The notes: generated from the letters alone by a model not told the origin. A stretch of 64,000 bases of DNA from Polymyxa betae (GCA_003693705.1 RBZT01000789.1:16880-80879); one strand, 5' to 3'; shown: positions 21,176-34,341, numbered from the stretch's first letter. Numbers and translations: made by a program.

Positions 21176-21438
21176 TGAAGGAACGACAATGAAGAGGTAT
21201 GGGCCGAATTCGCAACGAATATCCAGTAAAATCGACGTTCTCTAAATAGCATTCTGTGCGATCAGCGTGGCCATCCTGAAATACGTCTAAACGAGACAAA
21301 CCCGCTTATCTGTTCTCAAAGCAACTGAAGCCTTCGAATGCCGAATAACAAAGGCGGAACTATTAAGAACCTGCCCATATAATATAGTCGAGAGGGCCAC
21401 GGAGTCCGCGACGGCATCTTCACTTCATTGTCAACAAG

Positions 21439-22093
21439 ATGGCGACCAACTATGCTGTCGAAATCAAGCTGTTCGGCAAGTGGTCGTTCGATGACGTCCA
21501 GCTGACCGACATCTCTCTGGCCGATTACATCGCCGTCAAGGAGAAGAACGCTCTGTTCCTGCCTCACTCGGCCGGTCGCTTCCAGACCAAGCGCTTCCGC
21601 AAGGCTCAATGCAACATCGTCGAGCGTCTCGTCTGCTCGCTGATGATGCACGGCCGCAACAACGGAAAGAAGCTGATGGCCGTCCGTATCGTCAAGCACA
21701 CCTTCGAACTGATCCATCTGATGACCGGCGACAACCCCATCCAGGTCTTCGTCAACGCCGTCCAGAACTGCGGTCCTCGTGAAGACTCGACCCGAATCGG
21801 GTCGGCCGGTGTCGTCCGTCGTCAGGCCGTCGATGTCTCGCCTCTGCGTCGTGTCAACCAGTCCATCTATCTGATCACGACCGGAGCGCGGGCCGCCGCC
21901 TTCCGCAACATCAAGACCATCGCCGAATGTCTGGCCGATGAGATCGTTGCCGCCGCCGCCAACGACAACCAGAAGTCGTACGCGATCAAGAAGAAGGACG
22001 AAATCGAGCGTGTCGCCAAGGTATGTGAGAGTTTCGTTGTATCCCGTTGTGGCGTGGTTTCATTGAGCATTTGTGTCTTAGGCCAACCGATAA
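21439..22093 (+). CDS. RPS5: 40S ribosomal protein S5 (uS7)
   Basis: Exon 1 21439-22020 and exon 2 22082-22093 give 197 aa. The intron (GTATGT...TTAG, 61 nt) leaves only the last three codons and the stop in exon 2, restoring the conserved C-terminus ERVAKANR. The protein matches eukaryotic uS7 along its length: [57 protein letters not shown] and the ending above. It binds 18S rRNA in the head of the small subunit near the E site. Codon choice is strongly C-ending (ATC, GTC, CTG, AAG), consistent with high expression and unlike most neighbours. This is a secure anchor for gene structure in the window. Confidence 0.97.
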
Positions 22094-22415
22094 ATTTGTT
22101 CGTTTGTTGCTTACATTTACCTCCTTTTGCAATAAACCATTCATCGTTCTTGATCTTCATCCTGCTTGTCTGTAATTTATAGATTAAAATCGTTCGCGAA
22201 TTTGGATCACTGCTAGAAGATTCTGGTTCTATGAGATCTGTGTTTTTTTTGCAGCTGAGAAACGATAGCTTTGGCAGAAATGATCTTAAAAGTCTGAAAT
22301 AATTGTCATCGTCTTGGATTTAAACGAAACATCGCCAACAACTACATTTTACTGGAGATTTCCGTAATCGAACAACTCGGCTTTTATATTAACGATAGAT
22401 AACGAAGTATGATAG

Positions 22416-23833
22416 TCATCGCTGCACTGAGTTCGCAAGAGTTTCGAGGCTCTCAACAGAAACGGAAATAATCACATCTTTGACGTCCATCCCTTTCTCC
22501 AGGAACCTCAAATATTCATCGACCTTCTCAAAGAACTTGCTTCTTTGCTCTATATTGGACTGATTAAAATGATAGACTGATCGAATAAGGATGATTACCG
22601 ATTTCGATATCATTATGGCCAGCGCCTTCTACAAACCAACTATTCCGCAACATCAGATTGTAAGAAAAAAATAAAAGATATAGGCAAGCACTGACGGTTC
22701 GTATTTCTTTTGCGATTTCTCGTACAAGGTCTACAGACACTGTTAATCACAGCCAAGCAAGCAAAGCAGCAGCATAATTCGAAAAAGCAACAACGATAAA
22801 AAAGAAGAAGAAATAAGACATGACAAAACTTACAGCGCCATGATGTACTGGAACTTCTCTATCATCGCATCCATGAATGATGTATATTGGGGCATGAACT
22901 TCACAGATGATGTCGACATTGCTATGTACCGACATTAGCAGACAGATCAACATGCAGCGATCGTCTTCATTACATACTTGAGAATATCAAACCAATGGGT
23001 CTTGTTTACCGGACGCATGACCCGCATGCCAGACATCAATGGAGAATGCAGAATAACGCCAGCAATATCCTGTCGTTCGGAAGCCAATTCTAGGGTTGGA
23101 GAGGTTCCTAAAAAAACATTAAAAAACGATAAAACTATCCTAAGATTGACCTAAAGATTGCCCATATAAAATGATGGAGGATGGAGCGATTTGAAGCTCT
23201 TCAGTCATGTACTTGAACGCAGATTGGATATCTCTTGCAAGACGCGCTACCGAGGGTCGCCCGGTACTTTCTCCATACCTTCACAACAATGAGCTTGAAG
23301 TCTGGAAGCGAAGCGAATGGATACCCCGAGTAATCGTAGGCGAAGATGTTGACTCGCAGCTTGTGGGCAAAATCTAGCAGATGGTCTCGCATGTATCCAA
23401 TATCGGTCTAAGTAACCAATGAGAAGTAATTCGTCAAAAACTAGAAGGGAGACCAACAGCATTGCCATGTGAGAACAGGATGGTAAACCTGATATTTGGA
23501 GTCAGTGCATGAAAAAAGTAATTTTGTCAGAAAATACACCTGGCCGTTGGTACTCGAGCGAAGAAAGCGGCGATCTTCCGCTTCTTGGATACGATGGAGC
23601 ATAGGAGAAAATCGTCAGAATGCACAGGGTTGTAATAGCTGCCGTCAGGCCCAATCAGGTAAAATGTTCGTGCTTCCAGGTCAAGATGGTATCCGGGAGG
23701 TGGGGGAAAGAAAACCAGCACCCGGCAGACCCTATCTCGGCATCCAATGCACGTTAGGAACCCGAAGCAGCTATAGGGAATCAGGGAAGAAGTCGCAGAA
23801 ATCGGTCGGTCCCTACCAGAATATTCCACACAT
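22416..23833 (-). CDS. ABHD17-type alpha/beta hydrolase (protein depalmitoylase)
   Basis: About eight exons on the minus strand. A 17-nt first exon (23833-23817) spliced to 23770-23540 gives the N-terminus MCGIFCCFGFLTCIGCRDRV. This Cys cluster is typical of ABHD17, where palmitoylated cysteines hold the enzyme on membranes. Later exons give FTILFSHGNA, VNIFAYDYSGYG, ESTGRPSVARLARDIQSAFK, ILYGQSLGTSPTLELA with the catalytic Ser, VILHSPLMSGMRV, IYIIHGCDDREVPVHHG with the catalytic Asp region, and VEGAGHNDIE with the catalytic His. The last exon ends LETLANSVQR. The triad is complete, so activity is expected. ABHD17 enzymes remove palmitate from Ras-like and synaptic proteins at membranes; substrates here are unknown. 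Several introns are 45-60 nt. Confidence 0.85.
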
Positions 23834-24350
23834 CAATCAGCAGGGAACCATGAAGCACCTGAGCGAATGAATGAACGAGACTTTCGTCCGATTAGAGAGC
23901 TTTCCACTTCCAGCTCCAGGCTTCAGTACGGGAGCGGAGGAGCGGCCTTGCCTCTCCCCCAAATTTCTTTACATTTTTTTTTATTTTTTTTCAGCTAGAC
24001 TCTAAAAGCATTTCCTTCTTGCAAATTTAGTTTGTAAGAAGCTGCCTATTTTTTTATTGCACTATTCGATTTTCTTGGTCGTTGATTGCAAAGCTTATAC
24101 ATGTAGAAACGGTATCTTCGCGTAGTTCTTGATTAAGAGTCGGGTATTAAGGCAGATTATGCATGCAGCAGCTCAGCTATACGATGGAACCATGCCTTCG
24201 TACCAGCTATACAGTATGTCTAGAATCCTGCATTTGGGAACGATTGGAAAATGGAGCGCGGCCTCCACATTCAAATAAAGGGATGCGCCTATCGACGACT
24301 GCCACTTAAGATTCTCTTAAGAAGTGTTCTCAATACGTTTACAACTTGAG
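23834..24350. other. Intergenic with T-rich tract
   Basis: A region of about 500 bp between divergent genes (ABHD17-like leftward, MFP rightward). It includes a T-rich tract at about 23970-24060 and a GC-richer patch near 23930. It should contain both promoters. No gene was seen. Confidence 0.4.
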
Positions 24351-27236
<2,886 letters not shown>

Positions 27237-27302
27237 TCATGAAACTATTTCAAAGCAGCAATGAGATAGGTTTGCAAAAGTCTAATACAGATGATTGCTC
27301 TT

Positions 27303-28412
27303 TCAATTTCGCTTCTTGGAACCATTTACCGACTTCGGTGTACAGCATCCGTAGTATAAGATTTGTAAAGTCAGGATGGCATTCAATGAGAACGACAACA
27401 GTAAATCATTTAGAACTGAATCAGTCTAAGAATCAGAAACCAAGACCGCATTCGCTTTTTACCAGTCCAGCTAAATGCACCGGGATCGCCAAATGTAGTT
27501 GCAATTCTAGCGATATTCCCAGCGGTCTGAAGTCCTTGAGTTATCAGCGATAATTGTCCGGTTCCACAGGACTACAATCAAAATAATTAGGCCCGTTAGT
27601 TTGCAGATTGAGGTCAACTCTCTTTGTACCATGTAGTTCGTGAAAATCTGTGGCAATTTGCTAGCAGCGAATGCAAAAACGCAAGACTGTCTCAACAATT
27701 GAAGTTGGTTCTGACTAATGCCAGCTCCAGTCAGAGCGTATGCAAATACGGCATAGACGGCCACGAATGATGAAAGTGTGAAGACTGATCGCTTTCGACC
27801 AGAATACTTCCACAACAATCCAAGAATGATGAAATCTGAAAGTCAATCAATGCTGTACATCAGTAATATATTGATAAAACAAAACAGGGCAATTATGTTC
27901 GGATAAAGGCAGATCATGGTTGAATTTTCAAGGTACAGCAATACGTACTTTGAACTATAATGAAGCACGATTCACCATACGAGCTAAAAGGGACCCCAGT
28001 TCGAACAGCAAAGGCAATAGTAACCGATAAACTACAGAAGCATTAGCTCATAATCACACAGAAGCCTAATCATCTTACGCATAGACTTCCAGAAGGTACA
28101 TAACAGCAGATAATCCTTTAGCGCTTCGCCCTAGAACAATTTTGATAATTTGGGGAAGCTTTAGAATGGCGCTGGCGCCGATAATCGCAAACCCGACTGC
28201 CTATACCATTGCATTAGACCATGTAAACCAATATTGGATCGTTGGAGAAACGAGCAAACGAATTCAATGAACCTGCCGACCTTGCTTAAAGCGACAGTGG
28301 CACATTTCCGGTCTGTGTAGTTGCCCTGTTTCACAACGGTCTCATAGCAACGACCAGGAAGGAAACCGAGATCGCGGGCGACCGCGACCAGGCGCTCAAG
28401 CAGCGACGCCAT
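27303..28412 (-). CDS. MPDU1: Mannose-P-dolichol utilization defect 1-like PQ-loop protein
   Basis: Minus-strand exons join as MASLLERLVAVARDLGFLP..., then AVGFAIIGASAILKLPQIIK with GRSAKGLSAVMYLLEVYA (first PQ-loop), VSVTIAFAVRTGVPFSSYGE, a hydrophobic middle exon, SKLPQIFTNYM (second PQ-loop) spliced to GTGQLSLITQGLQTAGNIAR, and a last exon with SFSLNAILTLQILYYGC ending in a basic KKRN tail. Two PQ motifs and the (S)TGQLS pattern are characteristic of MPDU1/SL15, an ER membrane protein needed for use of dolichol-phosphate-mannose and -glucose in N-glycan, GPI-anchor and O-mannose assembly. The C-terminal KKxx-like end fits ER retention. Intron 1 begins GTCGGC. The gene lies tail to tail with the MFP gene, 66 bp apart. 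Confidence 0.88.
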
Positions 28413-28551
28413 AACAATACCGCAATGTCTCTCTGGCCTCTCTCTACTCCGGTCAACCTCCAAACCCTCCTCGAGTCACGACAGCGTGTAACAAACATAT
28501 ATCGACTCTTCAGAGATGTTTTATGATTATCTAAGCATACGTATTGGGCTG

Positions 28552-29384
28552 TCAACGCTGCCGATATCGCCTTCTTTCCTGAAGGTTGATTCGGGTGTAT
28601 GCTGAGCCGATTGCTGTTGGGGACTTTCTAGGTGATATCATGGCGTTCAATCGATCGATATCGCCCAGGACTTGGCTGTAACTCTGTGTCATTATTGTCG
28701 CGGCTTGTATCGCCGCTTTCAACGAGGTGTCGTCTTCATCGTCTTCATTTTCGTCGTACTGTGTTATAACCGCTGTCACACTTTAAGTTTCCAAACATAG
28801 CCAACTAGCGATGCCTTACTTGACGAAAATCCGGATTCGTCATCCGATGCTGTATGAAACGGAGACCAGACTCGATCAAACATTGCCCGGCATGAAGTAC
28901 ATTCAGGTAATGTTGCTGCTGTTTCACGACCATTTCTCTTGTCATTAACTTCAGGCTCTTTGACTTCAATAAATACCTTTTTGTTTTCGTTGACGATATT
29001 CAATTCCTCTTGGTCATCTTCCAGATCATTAGAATTGCCATTTGCTTGTAGCTCGGATTCATCCAAATGGCTGCAATCAGATTCGGTAGATTTCGGCGAT
29101 TCTCTCATCTCATCGTTTTCGATTTTTGATCTAGCAGATGCTGAGGGCGATTCTGGCAGTTTCGGCTTACCATTAGCCAACGCTAATTGTATGCAATGAT
29201 GGACCTGATTACGAGCCAGAAGCCTTCTTGCTACTGTCAATGGGTCGTTATCATATTCTTCGACAAATTCTTCGATAAAATGCTCATTCTGGACATTGAT
29301 CTTGTCTCTGGCCCTGTTGTACTCGTCGAACAATTGCTCTAATGAGTCTTTGCGACTTGATGAAATATGAGCCTCTGAACCCAT
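28552..29384 (-). CDS. Hypothetical acidic, Ser-rich protein
   Basis: Two exons joined by an intron of about 60 nt (donor GTAAGG) give about 270 aa. The N-terminal half is helical (DSLEQLFDEYNRARDKI, DPLTVARRLLARNQVHHCIQ). The middle is acidic and Glu/Ser-rich with a CTSC pair in ATLPECTSCRAMFD. The C-terminal exon begins with an acidic Glu/Asp run and ends in an Arg-rich tail (NLQERRRYRQR). No known domain is visible. The composition suggests a regulatory or scaffold protein with disordered segments, but this is inference. The start is the first Met, with no coding-like sequence upstream. Confidence 0.6.
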
Positions 29385-29528
29385 AGATGGGAATATTGCT
29401 TCGAAGTTACGTACGCCAGTCCATGAAATATCTACTTTTTTTAGTCCAGAGTTCGAGGGGATAAAGGTTTTATTCTTCTAAATAAGATGCAACTTTCTTG
29501 AGCAATGATCAAAACATTAGCCATTTGT

Positions 29529-30536
29529 TCAAACTGATCCCGAACTAGGCGATGGCGTACCAGGCACTGGTGGAACTGTTAAAATAACCGGCGGCTGGGT
29601 TTCAGGTGGGCTTGTAGCAGGAGGCAAACTGCCAGGCGGGCAAGGTAACTGAGGAGGGACGTAGACTGGCGGCGTCTGTGGTGGAATTGTATAGATAACC
29701 GGCGGCTGGCTTTCAGGTGGGCTTGTAGCGGGAGGCAAACTGCCAGGCGGGCAAGGAACTTGAGGAGGGACGTAGACAGGCGGCGTTTGTGGTGGAACCG
29801 TAAAGATAACAGGCGGCGTCTGTGGTGGCAGCGTGTAGAACGGGGGCGAGGTTGCTGGAGGCGGCGTGTAGACAGGGGTTCCTGGCGGGATCGTGAAGAC
29901 CTCAGGCGGCAGCGTTGGAGGGATACCGTTGATCGGAGGGGTGTATGGAGGCGGAATTGTGTATACTGGCGGTGTCCCAGGAGGAATCGTGAAGATAACA
30001 GGAGGAGGTGTTTGGGGTGGCTGGGTTTGGGGCGGTATGGTGAATATAGGCGGGATTTGGGGTGGTGGGGTCTGAGGTGGCATTGTTTGTGGCGGTAGCG
30101 TGTAGATAGGCGGGACAGGAGTTTCACATGGCTGCGTTGGAGGCGACGGCGGGATGGTCAAGATTACGGGCGGCGGCGTCGGTGGAGACGGCGTAACTGG
30201 TAAGATTACTGGCGGCGGCGTTGGTGGAGAAGGCGTAACTGGTAAGATTACGGGCGGTTGAGTTCCTGGTGGCTGCTCAGGACCAGGAGGCATGTATGGA
30301 GGCATCGTCTCGCATGGCTGCGACGGTGGCGTCGATGGTAGTGGTGGAAGTGTCAGAATTACTGGGGGCTGGCCAGGAGTCGGCCCTGGCGTCACGGGTA
30401 CTGGAGGATATTCGGGGCCAGGTGGCACAGAGATCGTTCCACCCGATGGCGATGGTGTATAGTGATGGTGGTGATGACGATGGGCATCTGTAATAATTGC
30501 AGCAAGGGATAGGGCCAACACCAGCAACGTCTTCAT
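29529..30536 (-). CDS. Secreted proline-rich repeat protein 1 (extensin-like)
   Basis: An intronless protein of about 335 aa. A signal peptide (MKTLLVLALSLAAIITDAH) is followed by a His cluster (HRHHHHH) and then almost pure Pro-rich repeats. The unit is PPVI(F/Y/L)T(I/V)PP with connecting QTPP, GTPP and (P/C)CPPGSLPPATSPP blocks. Two longer units of about 130 nt near the C-terminus are nearly identical, pointing to recent unequal exchange. Such sequences form polyproline-II rods, often O-glycosylated and wall- or cyst-bound; that role is inferred. Three paralogues lie in a row on the same strand, and the His-rich start is shared with copy 2. A conserved TCCGATCCGTTCCGGT word lies upstream. 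Confidence 0.75.
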   Translation of the reverse strand: MKTLLVLALSLAAIITDAHRHHHHHYTPSPSGGTISVPPGPEYPPVPVTPGPTPGQPPVILTLPPLPSTPPSQPCETMPPYMPPGPEQPPGTQPPVILPVTPSPPTPPPVILPVTPSPPTPPPVILTIPPSPPTQPCETPVPPIYTLPPQTMPPQTPPPQIPPIFTIPPQTQPPQTPPPVIFTIPPGTPPVYTIPPPYTPPINGIPPTLPPEVFTIPPGTPVYTPPPATSPPFYTLPPQTPPVIFTVPPQTPPVYVPPQVPCPPGSLPPATSPPESQPPVIYTIPPQTPPVYVPPQLPCPPGSLPPATSPPETQPPVILTVPPVPGTPSPSSGSV

Positions 30537-31347
30537 CTTCAAAGCTCAGCTGCCAAGATGTTTAACGAATGAGCCAGAACTGCTGGCGCTGTGTGAGATC
30601 GATCTGCTTTGCTGCTTCCTCTCCATCAATTATCGTTTGAGGTCGTACCGGGTTAGTTCTTGGTGTCGGTTCCGTTGTTGGTATCGGCACCGATCTGTTC
30701 CGATAAGGCGGCCGAACGCTCCGATCCGTTCCGGTCAACCCGCCATCCATTTCAGGTGGCTCCATTCTGGCCCTTTTCTTAAAGAGTTCGAGGTGATAGA
30801 GACGTCAGCTCTTTTGTGAAACATTCCAGTCCGATTCGCTTATCTCATCGTATGCCAATCTCTATGCGCAGCGCATTGCCAGCCTTCGATCTGCAGCGCT
30901 TGTTGAGTTAGATTTGATAAATTGAGCCATGTGTGGTTGCTTGGTCCTTGCTATCATTACCTCAAACTCCATAGCTATCTATCAAACACGCGAATGGGAG
31001 CTTTCTTAGAAGCTTGGTTGGGGCTTCCTTCGATACTATATCCAGCATAGAGCTTAGACCCAAAAGATTTCACAGACTGAAACTTCTGGATTTTGTTTGG
31101 CATCATTGTAGCTTGATGCAACTTCAGCAATATTGTCTGAAGTGCTTTTGACTTTATAATCGTTATCGGTCCGTAAATGACCGGTTCTGAGTAATGGACG
31201 AAAAGGTCTACTGTTTTATCAAGCAAGGTCACTTCCTACCGATCTTTACCAGCACGATTAATTCAGGGACCAAGGAATGTTTATTTGTTACAGTAAATGA
31301 AATTCATATGGTCATCGTTGCATCACAACATTTTAGCATTATCAGAT
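30537..31347. promoter_or_regulatory. Upstream region of proline-rich gene 1 with shared TCCGATCCG-TTCCGG element
   Basis: The intergenic sequence holds TCCGATCCGTTCCGGT at about 30719-30734, some 180 bp upstream of the gene start (the gene reads leftward). Related words precede the other two proline-rich genes. Beyond about 30800 it is AT-rich. A minus-strand open frame at 30975-31232 is not convincing as a gene. Confidence 0.45.
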
Positions 31348-31929
31348 TCAATTTGATCCAAAGCTGGGATATGAAGTTGGAACGGGTGGCTGAGTTTCAG
31401 GCGGGCATGGGTATGGTGGGTATCCAGGTGGCAGCGTTTGAGGCGGGAGCGAGTAGATAGGAGGCGAGGTAGCTGGCGGCACTGTTAGTATCACAGGAGG
31501 CGTCGTGCCTGGAGGAGGCAGCGTGTAAACGGGAGGCGGCGGGACCACCACACATGGTGTCTGTGGCGGAGCCGTCTGTGGGGGGAAACTGTAGTAAGGT
31601 GGCAGAGTCTGAGGCGGAGCCGTCTGTGGAGGGAAACTGTAGTAAGGTGGCAGAGTCTGAGGCGGGACAGTCAGAATGACAACTGGAGGGGTGCCTGTAG
31701 GTGGAGGTGGGACGCCGTCGCAGGGTGGCGACGTTCCGACTGGTGGGACCGTCAAAATGACAGGCGGCTGGGTGCCACTCCCTGGCGGTGACGTTCCAGG
31801 CGGCAACGTTACCATCCCTCCCGATGGGTAGTCATCATTATCATAATAATGGTGATGACGATGACGACGATGAGCGTCCGTCAGCGTCCCGCTGACCAGG
31901 ATCAGGGCCAGGATCGCTATCACTTTCAT
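31348..31929 (-). CDS. Secreted proline-rich repeat protein 2 (extensin-like)
   Basis: An intronless protein of 193 aa from the Met that begins the signal peptide (MKVIAILALILVSGTLTDAH). It has the same layout as copy 1: a His/Arg-rich patch (HRRHRHHHYYDND), then Pro-rich repeats with PPVILTVPP, PPVYTLPPPGTTPP and duplicated LPPYYSFPPQTAPPQT units. Acidic and Tyr residues after the His patch could bind metal together with the His, but that is speculation. Likely secreted and structural. The start upstream at 31959 would add ten residues before the signal peptide and is less likely. A double copy of the shared upstream element lies 115-195 bp before the start. Confidence 0.75.
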   Translation of the reverse strand: MKVIAILALILVSGTLTDAHRRHRHHHYYDNDDYPSGGMVTLPPGTSPPGSGTQPPVILTVPPVGTSPPCDGVPPPPTGTPPVVILTVPPQTLPPYYSFPPQTAPPQTLPPYYSFPPQTAPPQTPCVVVPPPPVYTLPPPGTTPPVILTVPPATSPPIYSLPPQTLPPGYPPYPCPPETQPPVPTSYPSFGSN

Positions 31930-32044
31930 CTGTTGACAATCTTGATCGTCTGCAAACACAACCGATTATAGAATGAGCCTGAGACCCGGTCTGTTCGCCA
32001 GGCAAAGATGGTCGGCCAGCTGCTGGTCGGTCGGTTCGCTCCGG

Positions 32045-32124
32045 TTTATTCATCCGATCCGCTCCGGTTGCTTGCTGCTGATCGGTCGGTCCGCTCCGGT
32101 TTATTCATCCGATCCGTTCCGGTT
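32045..32124. promoter_or_regulatory. Double copy of the shared upstream element (proline-rich gene 2)
   Basis: Two copies of TTATTCATCCGATCCG followed by (C/T)TCCGGTT, at 32045-32068 and 32101-32124, 56 bp apart, with GGTCGGT(C/T)CGCTCCGG between. The next proline-rich gene has the same core. This is a candidate promoter element or a microsatellite-like expansion. Orientation relative to the gene is reverse complement. Confidence 0.55.
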
Positions 32125-32632
32125 GGCTTTTGGTCCGCTGCTGTTCATCCATCTCACCAGTAGCTCTGGACGATCTGATCAGCTCTGGTAGACTTTTCTG
32201 TGCCAGTAAAGTAGATAGGCTCCAGTAATTCGATGGAAACTTAAACGTGCGAATCGTCGCGCCACTAAATGGCTGTGACGTTTCCTTACGCTCATCATCA
32301 AGGAATGGTCATTGATCGGATTCTAGCCAACTTGATAGAGAAAATAAACAGGTTAGCGTGTTCTAGTGCAGGGAGTTTTGGGTGGTAGCTATTCTGCAAC
32401 TCAACCATGCAGCCGACAGCTGTGATTAGTTTAATACAGGACCAAGAAAACTTGAAGGCTTCAACATATGATTCCGGCAAAAAGAATCTTATTGCAGCAA
32501 ACAGCAATCAATACAAGTGCCACCCACCTTTCCGAAAGGCACGATTAACTACGGTCGTACAATCCAATCCAATTCGATATAATTACTCGAAAATGACACA
32601 TTTATTGGAACACTCTAACCTGAGTCAAACGC

Positions 32633-33025
32633 TCAGCCGTAATACGAACTTGTGCTTGGCGATGGCGTCGAGGGAGGCACAGTCAAGATAACTGGTGGCT
32701 GGGTGCCTTCAGGCGGAACGATAACCGGCGGCTGAGTTCCTGGCGGAATCACAACTGGCGGCTGAGTTCCCGGTGGAATGACAACCGGCGGCTGGGATCC
32801 GGGCGGGTATATGACGCAAGTCACCCCCGGTGGGACAGTATAACCCGGCGGGAGCGTGTAGACTGGAGGCGTAGAATATCCAGGCGGCAACGTTCCATAC
32901 GGTGGATATCCGGGCGGGAGAGTGTAGACGACCGGCGGCGTCGTTACAGTACCGCCCGACGAGTATTGGGCCTGAGATAGAAGAACATTGAACAGAACCA
33001 GAGCCAGGACCAGCAGCGATTTCAT
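32633..33025 (-). CDS. Secreted proline-rich repeat protein 3
   Basis: An intronless protein of 130 aa. The signal peptide (MKSLLVLALVLFNVLLSQAQ) leads to YSSGGTVTTPP, then PPVVYTLPPGYPPYGTLPPGY and PP(G)TQPPVVIPP repeats, ending PSTPSPSTSSYYG. A single Cys is present (VTCVIYPP). It lacks the His cluster of copies 1 and 2 but keeps the SGGTV-TxPP start of the mature protein and the QPPVILTVPP unit near the end. It is the smallest and most regular of the three. It is probably secreted; a structural role in wall or matrix is inferred. Confidence 0.75.
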   Translation of the reverse strand: MKSLLVLALVLFNVLLSQAQYSSGGTVTTPPVVYTLPPGYPPYGTLPPGYSTPPVYTLPPGYTVPPGVTCVIYPPGSQPPVVIPPGTQPPVVIPPGTQPPVIVPPEGTQPPVILTVPPSTPSPSTSSYYG

Positions 33026-33102
33026 GTTGAACGAACCGAACTCTTTCCACAATGAATATCGTGCTGGGCGTTAGCGAGCTAGCCGCGATTGTCGTCGACG
33101 AT

Positions 33103-33124
33103 ATTCATCCGATCCCCTCCGGTT
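33103..33124. promoter_or_regulatory. Shared upstream element (proline-rich gene 3)
   Basis: ATTCATCCGATCCCCTCCGG, about 80 bp upstream of the gene start. It matches the elements before proline-rich genes 1 and 2 with one or two changes. Confidence 0.5.
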
Positions 33125-33240
33125 AATCGCCGGCCCATTCCAGTGAGGCCATCAGTTTCAAGAATGAATCTTTCGGCGATCGAATAGAAACAATGCATTA
33201 CGCCCGAATGCAAACAACATTTTATAGAGCTGGAAGCAAT

Positions 33241-34015
33241 CTATCGTCGACGTCGTCCGAATTGGATTTGTGCAGGACATGGCGCGGCAGGAGTTTGCAA
33301 TTCGTCAGCCTTATGCTCATCGGATGGATGTTCAGTGTCCATCATGTTAGTCTTATCTCGAGGCATCTCCTCTCTCCAGTCGCAATCGAAATAATAATGC
33401 CCAGGCCATTTATGATAGTCGATCATATGAAGTCGACGACCTTTCCTGCTGTTGAACTTTCGACCACATTTATCAGCTAAACATTCAAACTAAAGCAGCC
33501 ATACACAACCATCAGATTCTGTTTCAGACGACAATGCAGAAATCGCTACCATGCGCTGCTTTTCAGAAAGCACAGCAAAATATTCGTCATGACGTTCCTG
33601 AAAATGACATCGTAACCAATGCGCCCATGGAAGAACAATCTTGCATTCGTTGCAAACATGACGATGCTGGGAGGCTATATGTTCGTGCAGGAGTGACATC
33701 GAAGAGAGCTCTGTTTGGCAGAGAATCCGATTACAAACAATTGCAGTCTCATCTTCTTTCGCTTCCTGATCCCCTGCCTTCTGTAAAGCTGAATGTCAAT
33801 AATGAAGCCCCATATCTAACACGTAGAGAAACATTTCGTAAATTCAAAAAATGTTGGCAGAACCACACCTCTTCAACACGATCGCCGAGCCTGTGATCGT
33901 CAAACTGTTCGAGATAGCCCGCCCTGGAAGCATTACCATCAGCGAAGAACGGATCGTCTGCACGTCGTGGCCGTTTAATGCCTTCAGCCAAAACGACTCG
34001 CGGTTCAGGCTCCAT
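33241..34015 (-). CDS. ZNF511-like zinc finger protein
   Basis: Three exons on the minus strand. Exon 1 has a Met followed by EPEPRVVLAEGIKRPRRADDPFFADG. Exon 2 carries the first fingers (CQTELSSMSLLHEHIASQH, then VCNECKIVLPWAHWLRCHFQERHDEYF) and ends LSEKQRM. Exon 3, after an intron starting GTAGCG, continues FECLADKCGRKFNSRKGRRL with HMIDYH, DWREEMPRDKTN and an Arg-rich end GRRRR. The order and spacing of three C2H2 fingers, and the LSE(R/K)Q(D/R)M-(Y/F)(Q/E)CL junction, match vertebrate ZNF511. That protein is nuclear and poorly characterised. The exon 1/2 intron begins GTTTCT. An unspliced reading would hit a TAG before exon 3, which supports the intron. Confidence 0.82.
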
Positions 34016-34226
34016 CGTCAACAGATACGCAATACCAAAATAAACTCATGAACAGTATCTTTCCAGCATCCACTTCCTTCACAGAATGAATCCCAACATA
34101 TAGTCGTTGTATTACAGAATTAGTTAGAAAACCTTCTGATTACATAGCCTAAAACTGAATACAATCGTCAATGTTGTGTTGAATTCAACGAGCATAATAA
34201 TCCGCAAGTAGCAAACTCTCATGAAA

Positions 34227-34312
34227 TGCATTTGTGGCCGAGCGGTCTAAGGCGCCACCTTTAGGCGGTGGTCTTGGAGACAAGGCGCGGGTTCAAATCC
34301 CGTCGAATGCAA
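34227..34312 (+). tRNA. tRNA-Leu (anticodon UAG)
   Basis: A class II tRNA with no intron. Acceptor stem TGCATTT pairs with GAATGCA (one T-G pair), followed by discriminator A. The D-loop has GGCCGAGCGGTCTAAGGC (the GCGGT pattern of Leu/Ser tRNAs). Anticodon stem CCACC/GGTGG encloses loop TTTAGGC, with anticodon TAG reading CUA (Leu). A long variable arm (TCTTGGAGACAAGG) and TPsiC arm GCGGGTTCAAATCCCGT complete it. Leu identity fits the A discriminator. Confidence 0.95.
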
Positions 34313-34314
34313 TC

Positions 34315-34320
34315 TTTTTT
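34315..34320 (+). terminator. RNA polymerase III terminator after tRNA-Leu
   Basis: A run of six T residues three bases after the tRNA 3' end, the standard Pol III stop. Confidence 0.8.
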
Positions 34321-34341
34321 ATGCTAATTTTGGACAGCTAA

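Noticed and set aside
29760-30098. Arg/Gly-rich frames antisense to the proline-rich gene
   Set aside because: They are antisense readings of CCN repeats with no independent support.
33680-33700. Stop codon interrupting the ZNF511-like gene as evidence of a pseudogene
   Set aside because: An intron from GTAGCG to TTTAG removes the stop and restores the conserved junction.
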